From Pseudomonas sp. B21-023 (lineage in GTDB: Bacteria; Pseudomonadota; Gammaproteobacteria; Pseudomonadales; Pseudomonadaceae): 64,000 bases of DNA. The stretch lies in contig NZ_CP087190.1 of NCBI RefSeq assembly GCF_024749165.1, positions 4,189,501 to 4,253,500 of the forward strand. The letters are read 5' to 3'. A model generated the notes under the pieces. It saw nothing but the letters and a program-made list of their open reading frames with translations. It had not been told where the DNA came from and made no database searches. Numbering within the stretch: the stretch's first letter is position 1; each line of letters opens with the position of its first letter. A program made the translations under genes and the position numbers. Positions 15,787 to 23,592 of this stretch are shown here, in pieces.

Positions 15787-16746
15787 ATGAAGTCGCGCCT
15801 CGCCGCCCTGCTCCTGCTGTTTTGCACAAGCCTCGCCCAGGCCGCCCCCACCGTGCTGCAACGCCCCATCGACCTGGACACCGGCCAGGGCGTGCTGCAC
15901 GGCAGCCTGCTGCTGCCGCAGCAGGCCACGCCGCCCCCGGTGGTGCTGATCATCGCCGGCTCCGGCCCTACCGACCGGGATGGCAACAACCCAGCCTCCG
16001 GACGCCTCGACAACCTCAAGCGCCTGGCCTTGCTGCTGGCCGGCGAACACATTGCCAGCGTGCGCTTCGACAAGCGCGGCGTGGCCGCCAGCCAGCCGGC
16101 CACCCCCGATGAACGTGACCTCAGCGTCGAGCGCTATGTCGCCGACGTGGTGGCCTGGGGCCGCGCGCTCAAGCAGGACCCACGCTTCGGCCCGCTGATC
16201 CTGGTCGGCCACAGCGAAGGCGCACTGATCGCCAGCCTCGCCGCGGAGCAGGCCGGCGCCAGCGCGGTGATCACCCTGGCCGGCAGCGGTAGGCCGGTGG
16301 CCGACGTGCTGCGCGAGCAGCTGGCCCAGCGCCTGCCGCCGGCGCAATTGCCCGCTGGCGTGGCGCTGATCGACCGGTTGCAGGCCGGACAGACCAGCCT
16401 CGACGTTCCCGCGCCGCTGCGCCAGGTGTTCCGCCCCAGCGTGCAGCCGTACCTGATCACCTTGCTGCACCAGGACCCGGCGGCGGCCTTCGCCCGGCTC
16501 AAGGTGCCGGCGCTGATCGTCCAGGGGCGCAACGACATCCAGGTAGAGGTGGCCGATGCCGAGCGCCTCAAGGCAGCCAAACCCGACGCGCAACTGGCGT
16601 TGATCGACGGCATGAACCACGTGCTGCGCATCAGCCCCCGGGACATGAGCCAGCAGCGTGACAGCTACCGCAACCCCGAGCTGCCGCTGGCGCGTGAGCT
16701 GGGCGAGCGCATCGTCCTGTTCATCCAAGGGTTGCCGCAGGCCTGA
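15787..16746 (+). CDS. Secreted alpha/beta hydrolase
   Basis: A 319-residue protein with an N-terminal signal peptide (MKSRLAALLLLFCTSLAQA), hence periplasmic. The alpha/beta-hydrolase fold is shown by IIAGSGPTDRDGN around residue 56 (oxyanion loop), VRFDKRG, and the nucleophile elbow GHSEGA (Ser about residue 142). The catalytic Asp lies in QGRNDIQV and the His in GMNHVL near residue 278. Relatives are esterases or peptidases of unknown substrate. A weak ribosome site is consistent with modest expression. Confidence 0.85.
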   Translation: MKSRLAALLLLFCTSLAQAAPTVLQRPIDLDTGQGVLHGSLLLPQQATPPPVVLIIAGSGPTDRDGNNPASGRLDNLKRLALLLAGEHIASVRFDKRGVAASQPATPDERDLSVERYVADVVAWGRALKQDPRFGPLILVGHSEGALIASLAAEQAGASAVITLAGSGRPVADVLREQLAQRLPPAQLPAGVALIDRLQAGQTSLDVPAPLRQVFRPSVQPYLITLLHQDPAAAFARLKVPALIVQGRNDIQVEVADAERLKAAKPDAQLALIDGMNHVLRISPRDMSQQRDSYRNPELPLARELGERIVLFIQGLPQA

Positions 16747-16847
16747 GACCTGCCCTCAGGTATTGCCCAGGCCTGCCGATAACGCGGCTGAGAAGGCAGT
16801 GATCCGCGGCCCACGCGCCCGGCCGCCGTGCACCTGAGGAACCCCTG

Positions 16848-17630
16848 ATGACCGATGCCCCCGCCGCCGAGGCGACCGAAGAACAAGCGCCGGAAAGCGC
16901 CCCGCAGCCCTGGGCGGACCTTGCCGCCGAGCACTTCCAGCTGCTGCGCCTGGCGCCGATGCCGACCGACCGCAACAGCGGCGCCCGCCCGCTGCGCTTC
17001 GTCCAGTTCGGCTACGCCGAGCGCCACGACAAGGCCCACAGCCTGTTGCGCATGGAAATCCGTCTGCCTGGGCAGAAGGTGCGCAAGGAACAGAACCAGC
17101 TGGACATCCGTGTCGACCATGAGCTGCGCACGGTGCGCATCGGCGACCCGGCCGGCCTGCAGCTCGAGCCCCTCAACCGTGGTGTTGGCCGCTACCTGCT
17201 GGCGCAGGCGGTGCAATGGCTGCAGCACCGCTGCTCGCACTACCAGATCGAAGGCATGAGCCTGCCGAACAAGGACGCCCTGAACGAAGACACCCGTCTG
17301 CGCCGCGACCATGTGCTGCGCAGTGTTGGCCTGGAGGTGGAATACACCGATGGGCAGCTGCTCAAGGGGCGCCTGGTGGAAACGCCGGTGGGCCAGCTCA
17401 AGGGCGGCTGGAACACCGAGAAGGTGCAGCGCGTGGACAACCTCGAGGCCGCCGGCATGCTGCAACAGGCCGAGCAGAACCTGATGGAGAAGGAAGCGCA
17501 GTTGCGCGAGCGTGACGAACGCGTGGCCAAGTACCGCCGCGAAGACAGCGGGCTGCGCTTTACCATCACCTGCCTGGTGGCCTTCGCTGTGTTCCAGGCC
17601 GGTTTGCTGATCTGGATCGCCACCCGCTGA
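16848..17630 (+). CDS. Hypothetical protein with C-terminal coiled coil and membrane anchor
   Basis: A 260-residue protein. Residues 1-25 are Ala/Glu/Pro-rich and disordered. About 30-180 form a soluble domain whose order (LNRGVGRYLLAQAVQWLQ, then LRRDHVLRSVGLEVEY) looks somewhat like an N-acetyltransferase fold, but no acetyl-CoA motif is certain. Residues ~195-235 are charged and heptad-like (coiled coil), and the last ~20 residues are one membrane helix (FTITCLVAFAVFQAGLLIW). Topology would place the bulk in the cytoplasm. TGAGGA precedes the ATG. I do not recognise the family. Confidence 0.7.
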   Translation: MTDAPAAEATEEQAPESAPQPWADLAAEHFQLLRLAPMPTDRNSGARPLRFVQFGYAERHDKAHSLLRMEIRLPGQKVRKEQNQLDIRVDHELRTVRIGDPAGLQLEPLNRGVGRYLLAQAVQWLQHRCSHYQIEGMSLPNKDALNEDTRLRRDHVLRSVGLEVEYTDGQLLKGRLVETPVGQLKGGWNTEKVQRVDNLEAAGMLQQAEQNLMEKEAQLRERDERVAKYRREDSGLRFTITCLVAFAVFQAGLLIWIATR

Positions 17631-17650
17631 CAGCCTGGGGCCGCCAAGCG

Positions 17651-17740
17651 GCCCATCGCCGGCAAGCCGGCTCCCACCCCGACCGGGCCGCCTTCAGGCC
17701 AAGCGCCATCCTGTGGGAGCCGGCTTGCCGGCGATGGGCT
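17651..17740. repeat. REP pair (inverted)
   Basis: GCCGGC-type copies face each other (left ending CTCCCAC at 17677, right starting GTGGGAGCC at 17713). They sit between convergent genes. Confidence 0.9.
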
Positions 17741-17769
17741 GCGCAGCAGCCCTGGCTACTCAAGAAGGG

Positions 17770-18678
17770 TCAGACCCGCGCCTTGAACAGCTCCTGATGC
17801 TGCCGGCACTGCTCGGCCGTCAGCATGAACACCCCGTGCCCACCGCGCTCGAACTCCAGCCAGGCGAAGTCCACCTCGGGATAGAGCGACTCGACGTGCA
17901 CCTGGCTGTTGCCCACCTCGACAATCATCAGGCCCTTGTCGGTCAGGTGGTCGGCAGCCTCGGCCAGCATCCGCCGCACCAGGTCCAGGCCATCGTTGCC
18001 GCAGGCCAGGCCCAGTTCGGGCTCGTGGTGATACTCGGCCGGCATGTCGCCGAAGTCCTCGGCATCGACATACGGCGGGTTGGACAGGATCAGGTCGAAG
18101 CGCTGCCCCGGCAGCCCGGCGAAGCCATCGCCCTGCACGGTGTACACACGCTCCTCCAGGCCATGGCGCTCGATGTTCTGGTTGGCCACCGCCAGCGCGT
18201 CGAACGACAGGTCGGCCAGTACCACCTCGGCGCCCTGGAACACATCGGCGGCCACGATGCCGATGCAGCCGGAGCCGGTGCACAGGTCGAGGATGCGCGC
18301 AGGCTCGGCGGCCAGCCAAGGCTCGAAGCGTTTCTCGATCAGCTCGCCGATGGGCGAACGCGGTACCAGCACGCGTTCGTCGACGATGAACGACATGCCG
18401 CAGAACCAAGCCTCACCCAGCAGGTAGGCGGTCGGCACGCGTTCTTCGATGCGGCGCTTGAGCAAGTGCTGCAGGCGTACCCGCTCATCATCCTCGAGTG
18501 CGCAGTCCAGATAGCTGTCGGCCACCTCCCAGGGCAGGTGCACCGCGCCGAGCACCAGCAGGCGGGCCTCGTCCCAGGCATTGTCGGCGCCGTGGCCGAA
18601 GAACAGTTCATGCTCATGGAAGCGGCTGACCGCCCAGCGGATATGGTCGCGCAGGGTGCGCAGGCGGGATGTGATCAC
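17770..18678 (-). CDS. prmB: Ribosomal protein uL3 N5-glutamine methyltransferase
   Basis: A 302-residue SAM-dependent methyltransferase that methylates a glutamine of ribosomal protein L3. The SAM site (DLCTGSGCIG, about residue 140) and the SNPPY motif (about residue 202), which recognises the glutamine side chain, are plain. The PrmB-type N-terminus with FFGHGADNAWDEA distinguishes it from PrmC. The start is a GTG with AGGAG six bases upstream. Confidence 0.95.
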   Translation of the reverse strand: MITSRLRTLRDHIRWAVSRFHEHELFFGHGADNAWDEARLLVLGAVHLPWEVADSYLDCALEDDERVRLQHLLKRRIEERVPTAYLLGEAWFCGMSFIVDERVLVPRSPIGELIEKRFEPWLAAEPARILDLCTGSGCIGIVAADVFQGAEVVLADLSFDALAVANQNIERHGLEERVYTVQGDGFAGLPGQRFDLILSNPPYVDAEDFGDMPAEYHHEPELGLACGNDGLDLVRRMLAEAADHLTDKGLMIVEVGNSQVHVESLYPEVDFAWLEFERGGHGVFMLTAEQCRQHQELFKARV

Positions 18679-18857
18679 GGGGTACTCCTTTTCAGACAGG
18701 ACAAAAGTCTAACAGCCCACACCGCACAAATGTTCCCTCCGATGGCCGAATGGATAGCCACAAGCCAGTAACCATGCCGCCTGCGCTGTCAACCATTCAC
18801 ATTGGCGCCAAGGCAAGGGAGAATAGGTACACAAAAGCCCTACCCAAGGAGCCCTTG

Positions 18858-19448
18858 ATGTCCGTTCCAACCACGATGTTCCGCCTCACTGGCCGCGACT
18901 ACCCGCCGGCCAAGCTGAGCCAAGCCAGCCTGATCGTCATCGATGCGCAGAAGGAGTACCTGAGCGGTCCGCTGGCGCTGTCGGGCATGGACGAGGCCGT
19001 GGCGAACATTGCCAGGTTGCTCGACGCCGCCCGCAAGGCCGGCCGCCCGATCATCCATGTCCGCCACCTCGGCACCGTTGGCGGTCGCTTCGACCCGCAG
19101 GGCCCGGCCGGCGAGTTCATTCCTGGGCTGGAGCCGCGCGAAGGCGAGGTGGTGATCGAGAAGCGCATGCCCAACGCCTTCAAGAACACCAAGCTGCACG
19201 AGACCCTGCAGGCCTTCGGCCCGCTGGACCTGATCGTCTGCGGTTTCATGAGCCATTCCAGCGTCAGCACCACCGTGCGCCGTGCCAAGGACTATGGTTA
19301 TCGCTGCACCCTGGTCGAAGATGCTTCGGCGACTCGTGACCTGGCCCTGAAGGACACCGTGATCCCCGCCGCGCAGATCCACCAGTGCGAGATGGCCGTG
19401 ATGGCCGACAACTTCGCCTGTGTCGCCCCCACCGCCAGCCTGGTCTGA
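18858..19448 (+). CDS. Isochorismatase-family hydrolase with Ser in the nucleophile position
   Basis: A 196-residue protein with the isochorismatase-like fold. The catalytic Asp (D29, in VIDAQKEY) and Lys (K102, in IEKRMPNAF) are present. The motif that normally reads G-x-M-T-x-x-C-V reads GFMSHSSV, placing Ser135 where cysteine hydrolases have their nucleophile. This is like isochorismate pyruvate-lyase types rather than nicotinamidases. The substrate is unknown. AAGGAG precedes the ATG. It lies divergent from prmB and upstream of a small membrane protein. Confidence 0.82.
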   Translation: MSVPTTMFRLTGRDYPPAKLSQASLIVIDAQKEYLSGPLALSGMDEAVANIARLLDAARKAGRPIIHVRHLGTVGGRFDPQGPAGEFIPGLEPREGEVVIEKRMPNAFKNTKLHETLQAFGPLDLIVCGFMSHSSVSTTVRRAKDYGYRCTLVEDASATRDLALKDTVIPAAQIHQCEMAVMADNFACVAPTASLV

Positions 19449-19536
19449 ACCACGACCGCCCGGCGGACGGGCGGAACCCCAAGGTGACCCGCAGGTCGAA
19501 ATCCGGATCAGCACCACCCGATCCTGAGGAATTCGA

Positions 19537-19857
19537 ATGAAGCTCAAAGGCAGTTTCGATGCCAAGCGCCTGCGCCAGCGCGAGCCGAGCAACTGGGGCG
19601 CGCGTATCGCCGCGGCACTCTCGGTGCTGCTGGCCACCCTGGGCATCCTGCTGGCCATGGCCGGCTTCGCCGGCTTGCTGGGCAACTACGCCGCCCTGGC
19701 CGAACTCAATGCCAACCGGCCATTGTCGGCGGTCCTGACCATTGTCGGCCTGACCCTGCTGTACTTCGGCGTGCGCCTGTGGCGGCGCAGCCGTATCCGC
19801 CTGCGCCGCGGGCGCGAACTGAACCTGTCGCCGCACCTGATGAAGAAGCACGACTGA
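19537..19857 (+). CDS. Small two-helix membrane protein
   Basis: A 106-residue protein beginning MKLKGSFDAKRLRQRE with two hydrophobic helices (about residues 24-46 and 63-82). The tail is very basic (WRRSRIRLRRGREL), consistent with both ends in the cytoplasm. TGAGGA precedes the start. No domain is recognised. It lies in the same direction as the isochorismatase-like gene 88 bases upstream. Confidence 0.7.
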   Translation: MKLKGSFDAKRLRQREPSNWGARIAAALSVLLATLGILLAMAGFAGLLGNYAALAELNANRPLSAVLTIVGLTLLYFGVRLWRRSRIRLRRGRELNLSPHLMKKHD

Positions 19858-19878
19858 CGCGTCTCGTACCGTGGCCAG

Positions 19879-19902
19879 GGGGAGCGGGCTTGCCCCGCGA
19901 TG
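19879..19902. repeat. Single REP element
   Basis: GGGAGCGGGCTTGCCCCGCG with flanking bases is a GCGGGC-type REP without a partner. It lies in the 82-base gap between two same-strand genes, only about 38 bases before the next start codon. Confidence 0.85.
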
Positions 19903-19939
19903 ACAGTCGCGTAAACTACGCCGCCCACGTGGAGGCACC

Positions 19940-20500
19940 ATGCAAGACGACGACTTTTCCCTCTTCCGCAGCCAAGTGCAGGGCGTCAAGCCAATCAAGC
20001 ACGATCGCGCCGAAGTCGGCAAACCCAAGGCCGACCGCAAGCAGCTGGCAGGCCTGCGCCAGGCGGCGACCATCCGCAGCGACCAGACGCTGGTGATCGA
20101 CGGCCTGTCCGACCAGTTCGTCATCGATGTCGGCGCCGAGGATGAGCTGATGTGGCGGCGTGACGGCGTGCAGGAAACCCAGCTGCGCAAGCTCAAGCTC
20201 GGCCAGATCGCCTTCGAGGGCAGCCTTGACCTGCACGGCATGAGCGTCGAGAAGGCCCGCGAGACGCTGTGGGCCTTCATCGCCGAAGCGACCAAGCTGG
20301 AAGTGCGCTGCGTGCGGGTCACCCACGGCAAGGCCGCGCGCCTGGACGGCAAGCGCCCGATGATCAAGAGCCACGTCAACACCTGGCTACGCCAGCACCC
20401 GCAGGTGCTCGGTTTTACCTCGTGCCAGGCCCGCCACGGCGGCACCGGCGCGGTCTACGTGATGCTCAAGCGAACCATGCTCGAAGGCCGCGACGAGTGA
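19940..20500 (+). CDS. Smr-domain protein (SmrA/YdaL-like)
   Basis: A 186-residue protein with an N-terminal SLFRSQVQGVKPIK segment typical of the SmrA/YdaL group and a C-terminal Smr domain (about residues 93-180). Smr motifs are GSLDLHGM and VTHGKA, followed by a GGTGAVYV strand. Stand-alone Smr proteins nick branched nucleic acid or cleave mRNA at stalled ribosomes. Which one applies here is not decided by sequence. GGAGG precedes the ATG. Confidence 0.85.
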   Translation: MQDDDFSLFRSQVQGVKPIKHDRAEVGKPKADRKQLAGLRQAATIRSDQTLVIDGLSDQFVIDVGAEDELMWRRDGVQETQLRKLKLGQIAFEGSLDLHGMSVEKARETLWAFIAEATKLEVRCVRVTHGKAARLDGKRPMIKSHVNTWLRQHPQVLGFTSCQARHGGTGAVYVMLKRTMLEGRDE

Positions 20501-20569
20501 CATCGCGCTTGCAGCGCCGCCGTCGCCGCCGTACCCTTCGCCTTTGCGAAATTTTCCACAGGTAGATCC

Positions 20570-21115
20570 ATGTCCCTGGAACAGAACTACACCGCGATCC
20601 TCAGCCAGATCGGCGAGGATGTCTCCCGCGAAGGCCTGCTCGACACGCCCAAGCGGGCAGCGAAGGCCATGAAGTACCTTTGCCGCGGTTATGAGCAAAC
20701 CCTGGAAGAAGTGACCAACGGCGCGTTGTTCACCTCCGACAACAGCGAAATGGTGCTGGTCCGGGATATCGAGCTGTATTCGATGTGCGAACACCACATG
20801 CTGCCGTTCATCGGCAAGGCCCACGTGGCCTACCTGCCCAAGGGCAAGGTGCTGGGCCTGTCGAAGGTGGCGCGGATCGTCGACATGTACGCCCGCCGCC
20901 TGCAGATCCAGGAAAACCTCAGCCGCCAGATCGCCGAGGCCGTGCAGCAGGTGACCGGCGCCGCAGGCGTGGCAGTGGTGATCGAGGCCAAGCACATGTG
21001 CATGATGATGCGCGGTGTCGAAAAGCAGAACTCGACCATGCTCACCTCGGTGATGCTCGGCGAGTTCCGCGAGAACGCCGCCACACGCAGCGAGTTCCTC
21101 AGCCTGATCAAGTGA
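20570..21115 (+). CDS. folE: GTP cyclohydrolase I
   Basis: A 181-residue enzyme making 7,8-dihydroneopterin triphosphate from GTP, the first step of folate synthesis. Zinc ligands lie in YSMCEHH (about residue 69) and HMCMMMRG (about residue 143); the substrate motif GLSKVARIVD is intact. The length is normal for the shorter FolE form, and Pseudomonas often has a second copy. A terminator follows. Confidence 0.95.
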   Translation: MSLEQNYTAILSQIGEDVSREGLLDTPKRAAKAMKYLCRGYEQTLEEVTNGALFTSDNSEMVLVRDIELYSMCEHHMLPFIGKAHVAYLPKGKVLGLSKVARIVDMYARRLQIQENLSRQIAEAVQQVTGAAGVAVVIEAKHMCMMMRGVEKQNSTMLTSVMLGEFRENAATRSEFLSLIK

Positions 21116-21130
21116 TCGGCCTGTTTTCCG

Positions 21131-21156
21131 AGCCGACCCTCTGGGGTCGGCTTTTT
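21131..21156 (+). terminator. Rho-independent terminator of folE
   Basis: The stem AGCCGACCC/GGGTCGGCT with a TCTG loop is followed by five T on the plus strand, 15 bases after the folE stop. Confidence 0.9.
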
Positions 21157-21173
21157 CATTTCAGGAGTTGCCC

Positions 21174-21545
21174 ATGATCGTCAAAGCCCTGCGGGTCGGC
21201 CTCGGCCAGCTTATCGTGTTCGGCGACTGGATCAGCCGTCCGGCCAAGACGCAGCGCGATGCTGCGGCCCAGGCCCAGGTCGAACAGCAGGCCAAGGGCC
21301 TGGCGCTGTACCAGTTCCATGCCTGCCCCTTCTGCGTGAAAACCCGCCGCGCCCTGCACCGCCTCAATGTGCCGGTGGCGCTGCGCGATGCGAAGAACGA
21401 TGTGCAGCACCGCCAGGCGCTGCTTGAAGGCGGTGGCCGGGTGAAAGTGCCGTGCCTGCGGATCGAGGAACAAGGCGAGGTGACCTGGATGTACGAGTCC
21501 AAGGACATCATTGCCTATCTGGACAAACGCTTCGCGGCGGTCTGA
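21174..21545 (+). CDS. Glutaredoxin-family protein with N-terminal hydrophobic segment
   Basis: A 123-residue protein. The first ~20 residues are hydrophobic (IVKALRVGLGQLIVFGDW) and may anchor it to the membrane. The glutaredoxin domain (about 45-120) carries the dithiol motif CPFC in FHACPFCVKTR, VKVPCLRI (the cis-Pro strand) and DIIAYLDKRF at the end. It should reduce disulfides with glutathione. The ATG at 21174 has AGGAG 7 bases upstream; a TTG six bases earlier is less likely. A GST gene lies just beyond it on the other strand. Confidence 0.88.
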   Translation: MIVKALRVGLGQLIVFGDWISRPAKTQRDAAAQAQVEQQAKGLALYQFHACPFCVKTRRALHRLNVPVALRDAKNDVQHRQALLEGGGRVKVPCLRIEEQGEVTWMYESKDIIAYLDKRFAAV

Positions 21546-21553
21546 GAGATCGC

Positions 21554-21632
21554 CATCGCGGGGCAAGCCCGCTCCCACGCAAGCCAGAACCCATGGGGCG
21601 GGTCTGCGTGGGAGCGGGCTTGCCCCGCGATA
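21554..21632. repeat. REP pair (inverted)
   Basis: Two near-perfect GCGGGC-type REPs face each other across a 29-base spacer, between the convergent glutaredoxin and GST genes. Confidence 0.9.
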
Positions 21633-21639
21633 AGGCCGG

Positions 21640-22242
21640 TCAATCCACCATCGGCACATGCCGAGGATGACTGGCCACCCGCGCCAACCAAGCCTGCACC
21701 GCCGGGTAAGGCGCCAGGTCGAAGCCCCCCTGATGCGCCACATGGGTATAGGCGTACAACGCCACGTCGGCGATCGAGTACTGCTCGCCGACCAGGTAAG
21801 GCGTCATTTCCAGCTGCTTGTTCATCACCTTGAGCGCCTTGTAGCCGCCCTTGTGCAGCCCCCTGTACTCCTCCAGCCGCTCTTGCGGCAGCCCCAGGTA
21901 GAACTGGATGAACCGCGCCACGGCGATGTAGGGCTCATGGCTGTACTGTTCGAAGAACTGCCATTGCAGCACCTGGGTGCGCAGCCGCGGCTCGCTGGGC
22001 AGGAACTCGCTGCCATCGGCCAGGTAGTTGAGAATCGCGTTGGATTCCCACAGGCAGGTGCCGTCCTCAAGCTTGAGCACTGGCACCTTGCCGTTGGGGT
22101 TCATGGCCAGGAACTCGGGGGTTTGCGTCTCACCCTTGAGAATGTCCACCGGGTGCCACTCATACGGGCGGTCGAGCAGGCTCAGCATCAGCTTGACCTT
22201 GTAGCAGTTGCCCGACTGGTAATCCCCATACACCTTGTACAT
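21640..22242 (-). CDS. Glutathione S-transferase family protein
   Basis: A 200-residue cytosolic protein with a thioredoxin-fold N-terminal domain (MYKVYGDYQSGNCYKV, with NPNGKVPVL as the cis-Pro strand and ESNAIL binding the glutathione glutamyl group) and a helical C-terminal domain with a SIADVALYAY N-capping box around residue 160. The substrate is unknown. It is convergent with the glutaredoxin gene. Confidence 0.9.
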   Translation of the reverse strand: MYKVYGDYQSGNCYKVKLMLSLLDRPYEWHPVDILKGETQTPEFLAMNPNGKVPVLKLEDGTCLWESNAILNYLADGSEFLPSEPRLRTQVLQWQFFEQYSHEPYIAVARFIQFYLGLPQERLEEYRGLHKGGYKALKVMNKQLEMTPYLVGEQYSIADVALYAYTHVAHQGGFDLAPYPAVQAWLARVASHPRHVPMVD

Positions 22243-22386
22243 CGCCCCTCCCCTTTCACGCAGTTGCGTAGTAATGCCCCATAGTTGGCGACTGTACGGC
22301 TAAATGCAATGCCTGCTGTATGGCAAGGATCACGCCATGGCACGGTAGCCTGAAAAAACTGCTTACACCTGCACAAGGAATTCCCT

Positions 22387-23577
22387 ATGACCGATGCCAC
22401 CTCAGCGCGCCTGCGGCCGCTGGCGGACAGCTCGCCGTCGGCGATCGTCGCCGGCTTTATCGCCATGCTCACCGGCTACACCAGCTCGCTGGTGCTGATG
22501 TTCCAGGCCGGCCAGGCGGCCGGTCTTACCAGCGCGCAGATTTCCTCATGGATCTGGGCCCTGTCGATCGGCATGGCAGTGTGCAGCATCGGCCTGTCGC
22601 TGCGCTACCGTACGCCGATCACCGTAGCCTGGTCGACACCCGGCGCGGCACTGCTGATCACCAGCCTTGGCGGGGTGAGCTACGGCGAAGCGATCGGCGC
22701 CTACATCACCTGCGCCGTGCTGGTGCTGATCTGCGGCCTGACCGGCAGCTTCGAACGCCTGGTACGGCGTATTCCCGCTTCCCTGGCCTCGGCCCTGCTG
22801 GCCGGCATCCTGTTCAAGATCGGCAGCGAGATCTTCGTCGCCGCTCAACATCGCACGGTACTGGTGCTGGGCATGTTCTTCAGCTACCTGCTGGTCAAGC
22901 GCCTGTCGCCGCGCTATTGCGTGCTGGCCGCCCTGCTGGTCGGCACCGCGCTGTCCGGCGCCCTGGGGCTGCTGGACTTCAGCGGCTTCCAGCTGGAAGT
23001 TGCAACCCCGGTGTGGACCACGCCAAGCTTCTCGCTGGCGGCGACCATCAGCATCGGTATCCCGCTGTTCGTGGTGGCCATGACCTCGCAGAACATGCCC
23101 GGCGTCGCTGTGCTGCGCGCCGACGGTTACCCGGTGCCGGCTTCGCCGCTGATCTCGGCCACCGGCTTCGCTTCGCTGCTGCTGGCGCCGTTCGGCTCCC
23201 ACGGGATCAACCTGGCGGCGATCAGCGCGGCGATCTGCACCGGGCCGCATGCCCATGAAGACCCGGCCAAGCGCTACACGGCGGCGGTCTGGTGCGGGAT
23301 CTTCTACGGTATCGCCGGCACCTTCGGCGCCACACTGGCGGCGCTGTTCGGCGCCCTGCCCAAGGAGCTGGTGCTGTCGATCGCGGCGTTGGCGCTGTTC
23401 GGTTCGATCATGAACGGCTTGAGCGTGGCCATGGGTGAGGTGCGCGAGCGCGAGGCGGCGCTGATCACCTTCATGGTCACGGCGTCGGGGTTCACCCTGT
23501 TCTCGATCGGATCGGCGTTCTGGGGGATCGTGGCGGGGGTGCTAACCTTGCTGATCCTCAGCCCGCGCAAGGGCTGA
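22387..23577 (+). CDS. benE: BenE-family benzoate:proton symporter-like transporter
   Basis: A 396-residue polytopic inner-membrane protein with about 12 helices. BenE features are the STPGAALL motif near residue 82, SQNMPGVAVL around residue 237 and GSHGINLAAIS around residue 275. The family imports benzoate or related aromatic acids with protons. No benzoate catabolic genes lie nearby, so the actual substrate is uncertain. The symbol is a family label. Confidence 0.85.
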   Translation: MTDATSARLRPLADSSPSAIVAGFIAMLTGYTSSLVLMFQAGQAAGLTSAQISSWIWALSIGMAVCSIGLSLRYRTPITVAWSTPGAALLITSLGGVSYGEAIGAYITCAVLVLICGLTGSFERLVRRIPASLASALLAGILFKIGSEIFVAAQHRTVLVLGMFFSYLLVKRLSPRYCVLAALLVGTALSGALGLLDFSGFQLEVATPVWTTPSFSLAATISIGIPLFVVAMTSQNMPGVAVLRADGYPVPASPLISATGFASLLLAPFGSHGINLAAISAAICTGPHAHEDPAKRYTAAVWCGIFYGIAGTFGATLAALFGALPKELVLSIAALALFGSIMNGLSVAMGEVREREAALITFMVTASGFTLFSIGSAFWGIVAGVLTLLILSPRKG

Positions 23578-23592
23578 GACAAGCACAGGCAT

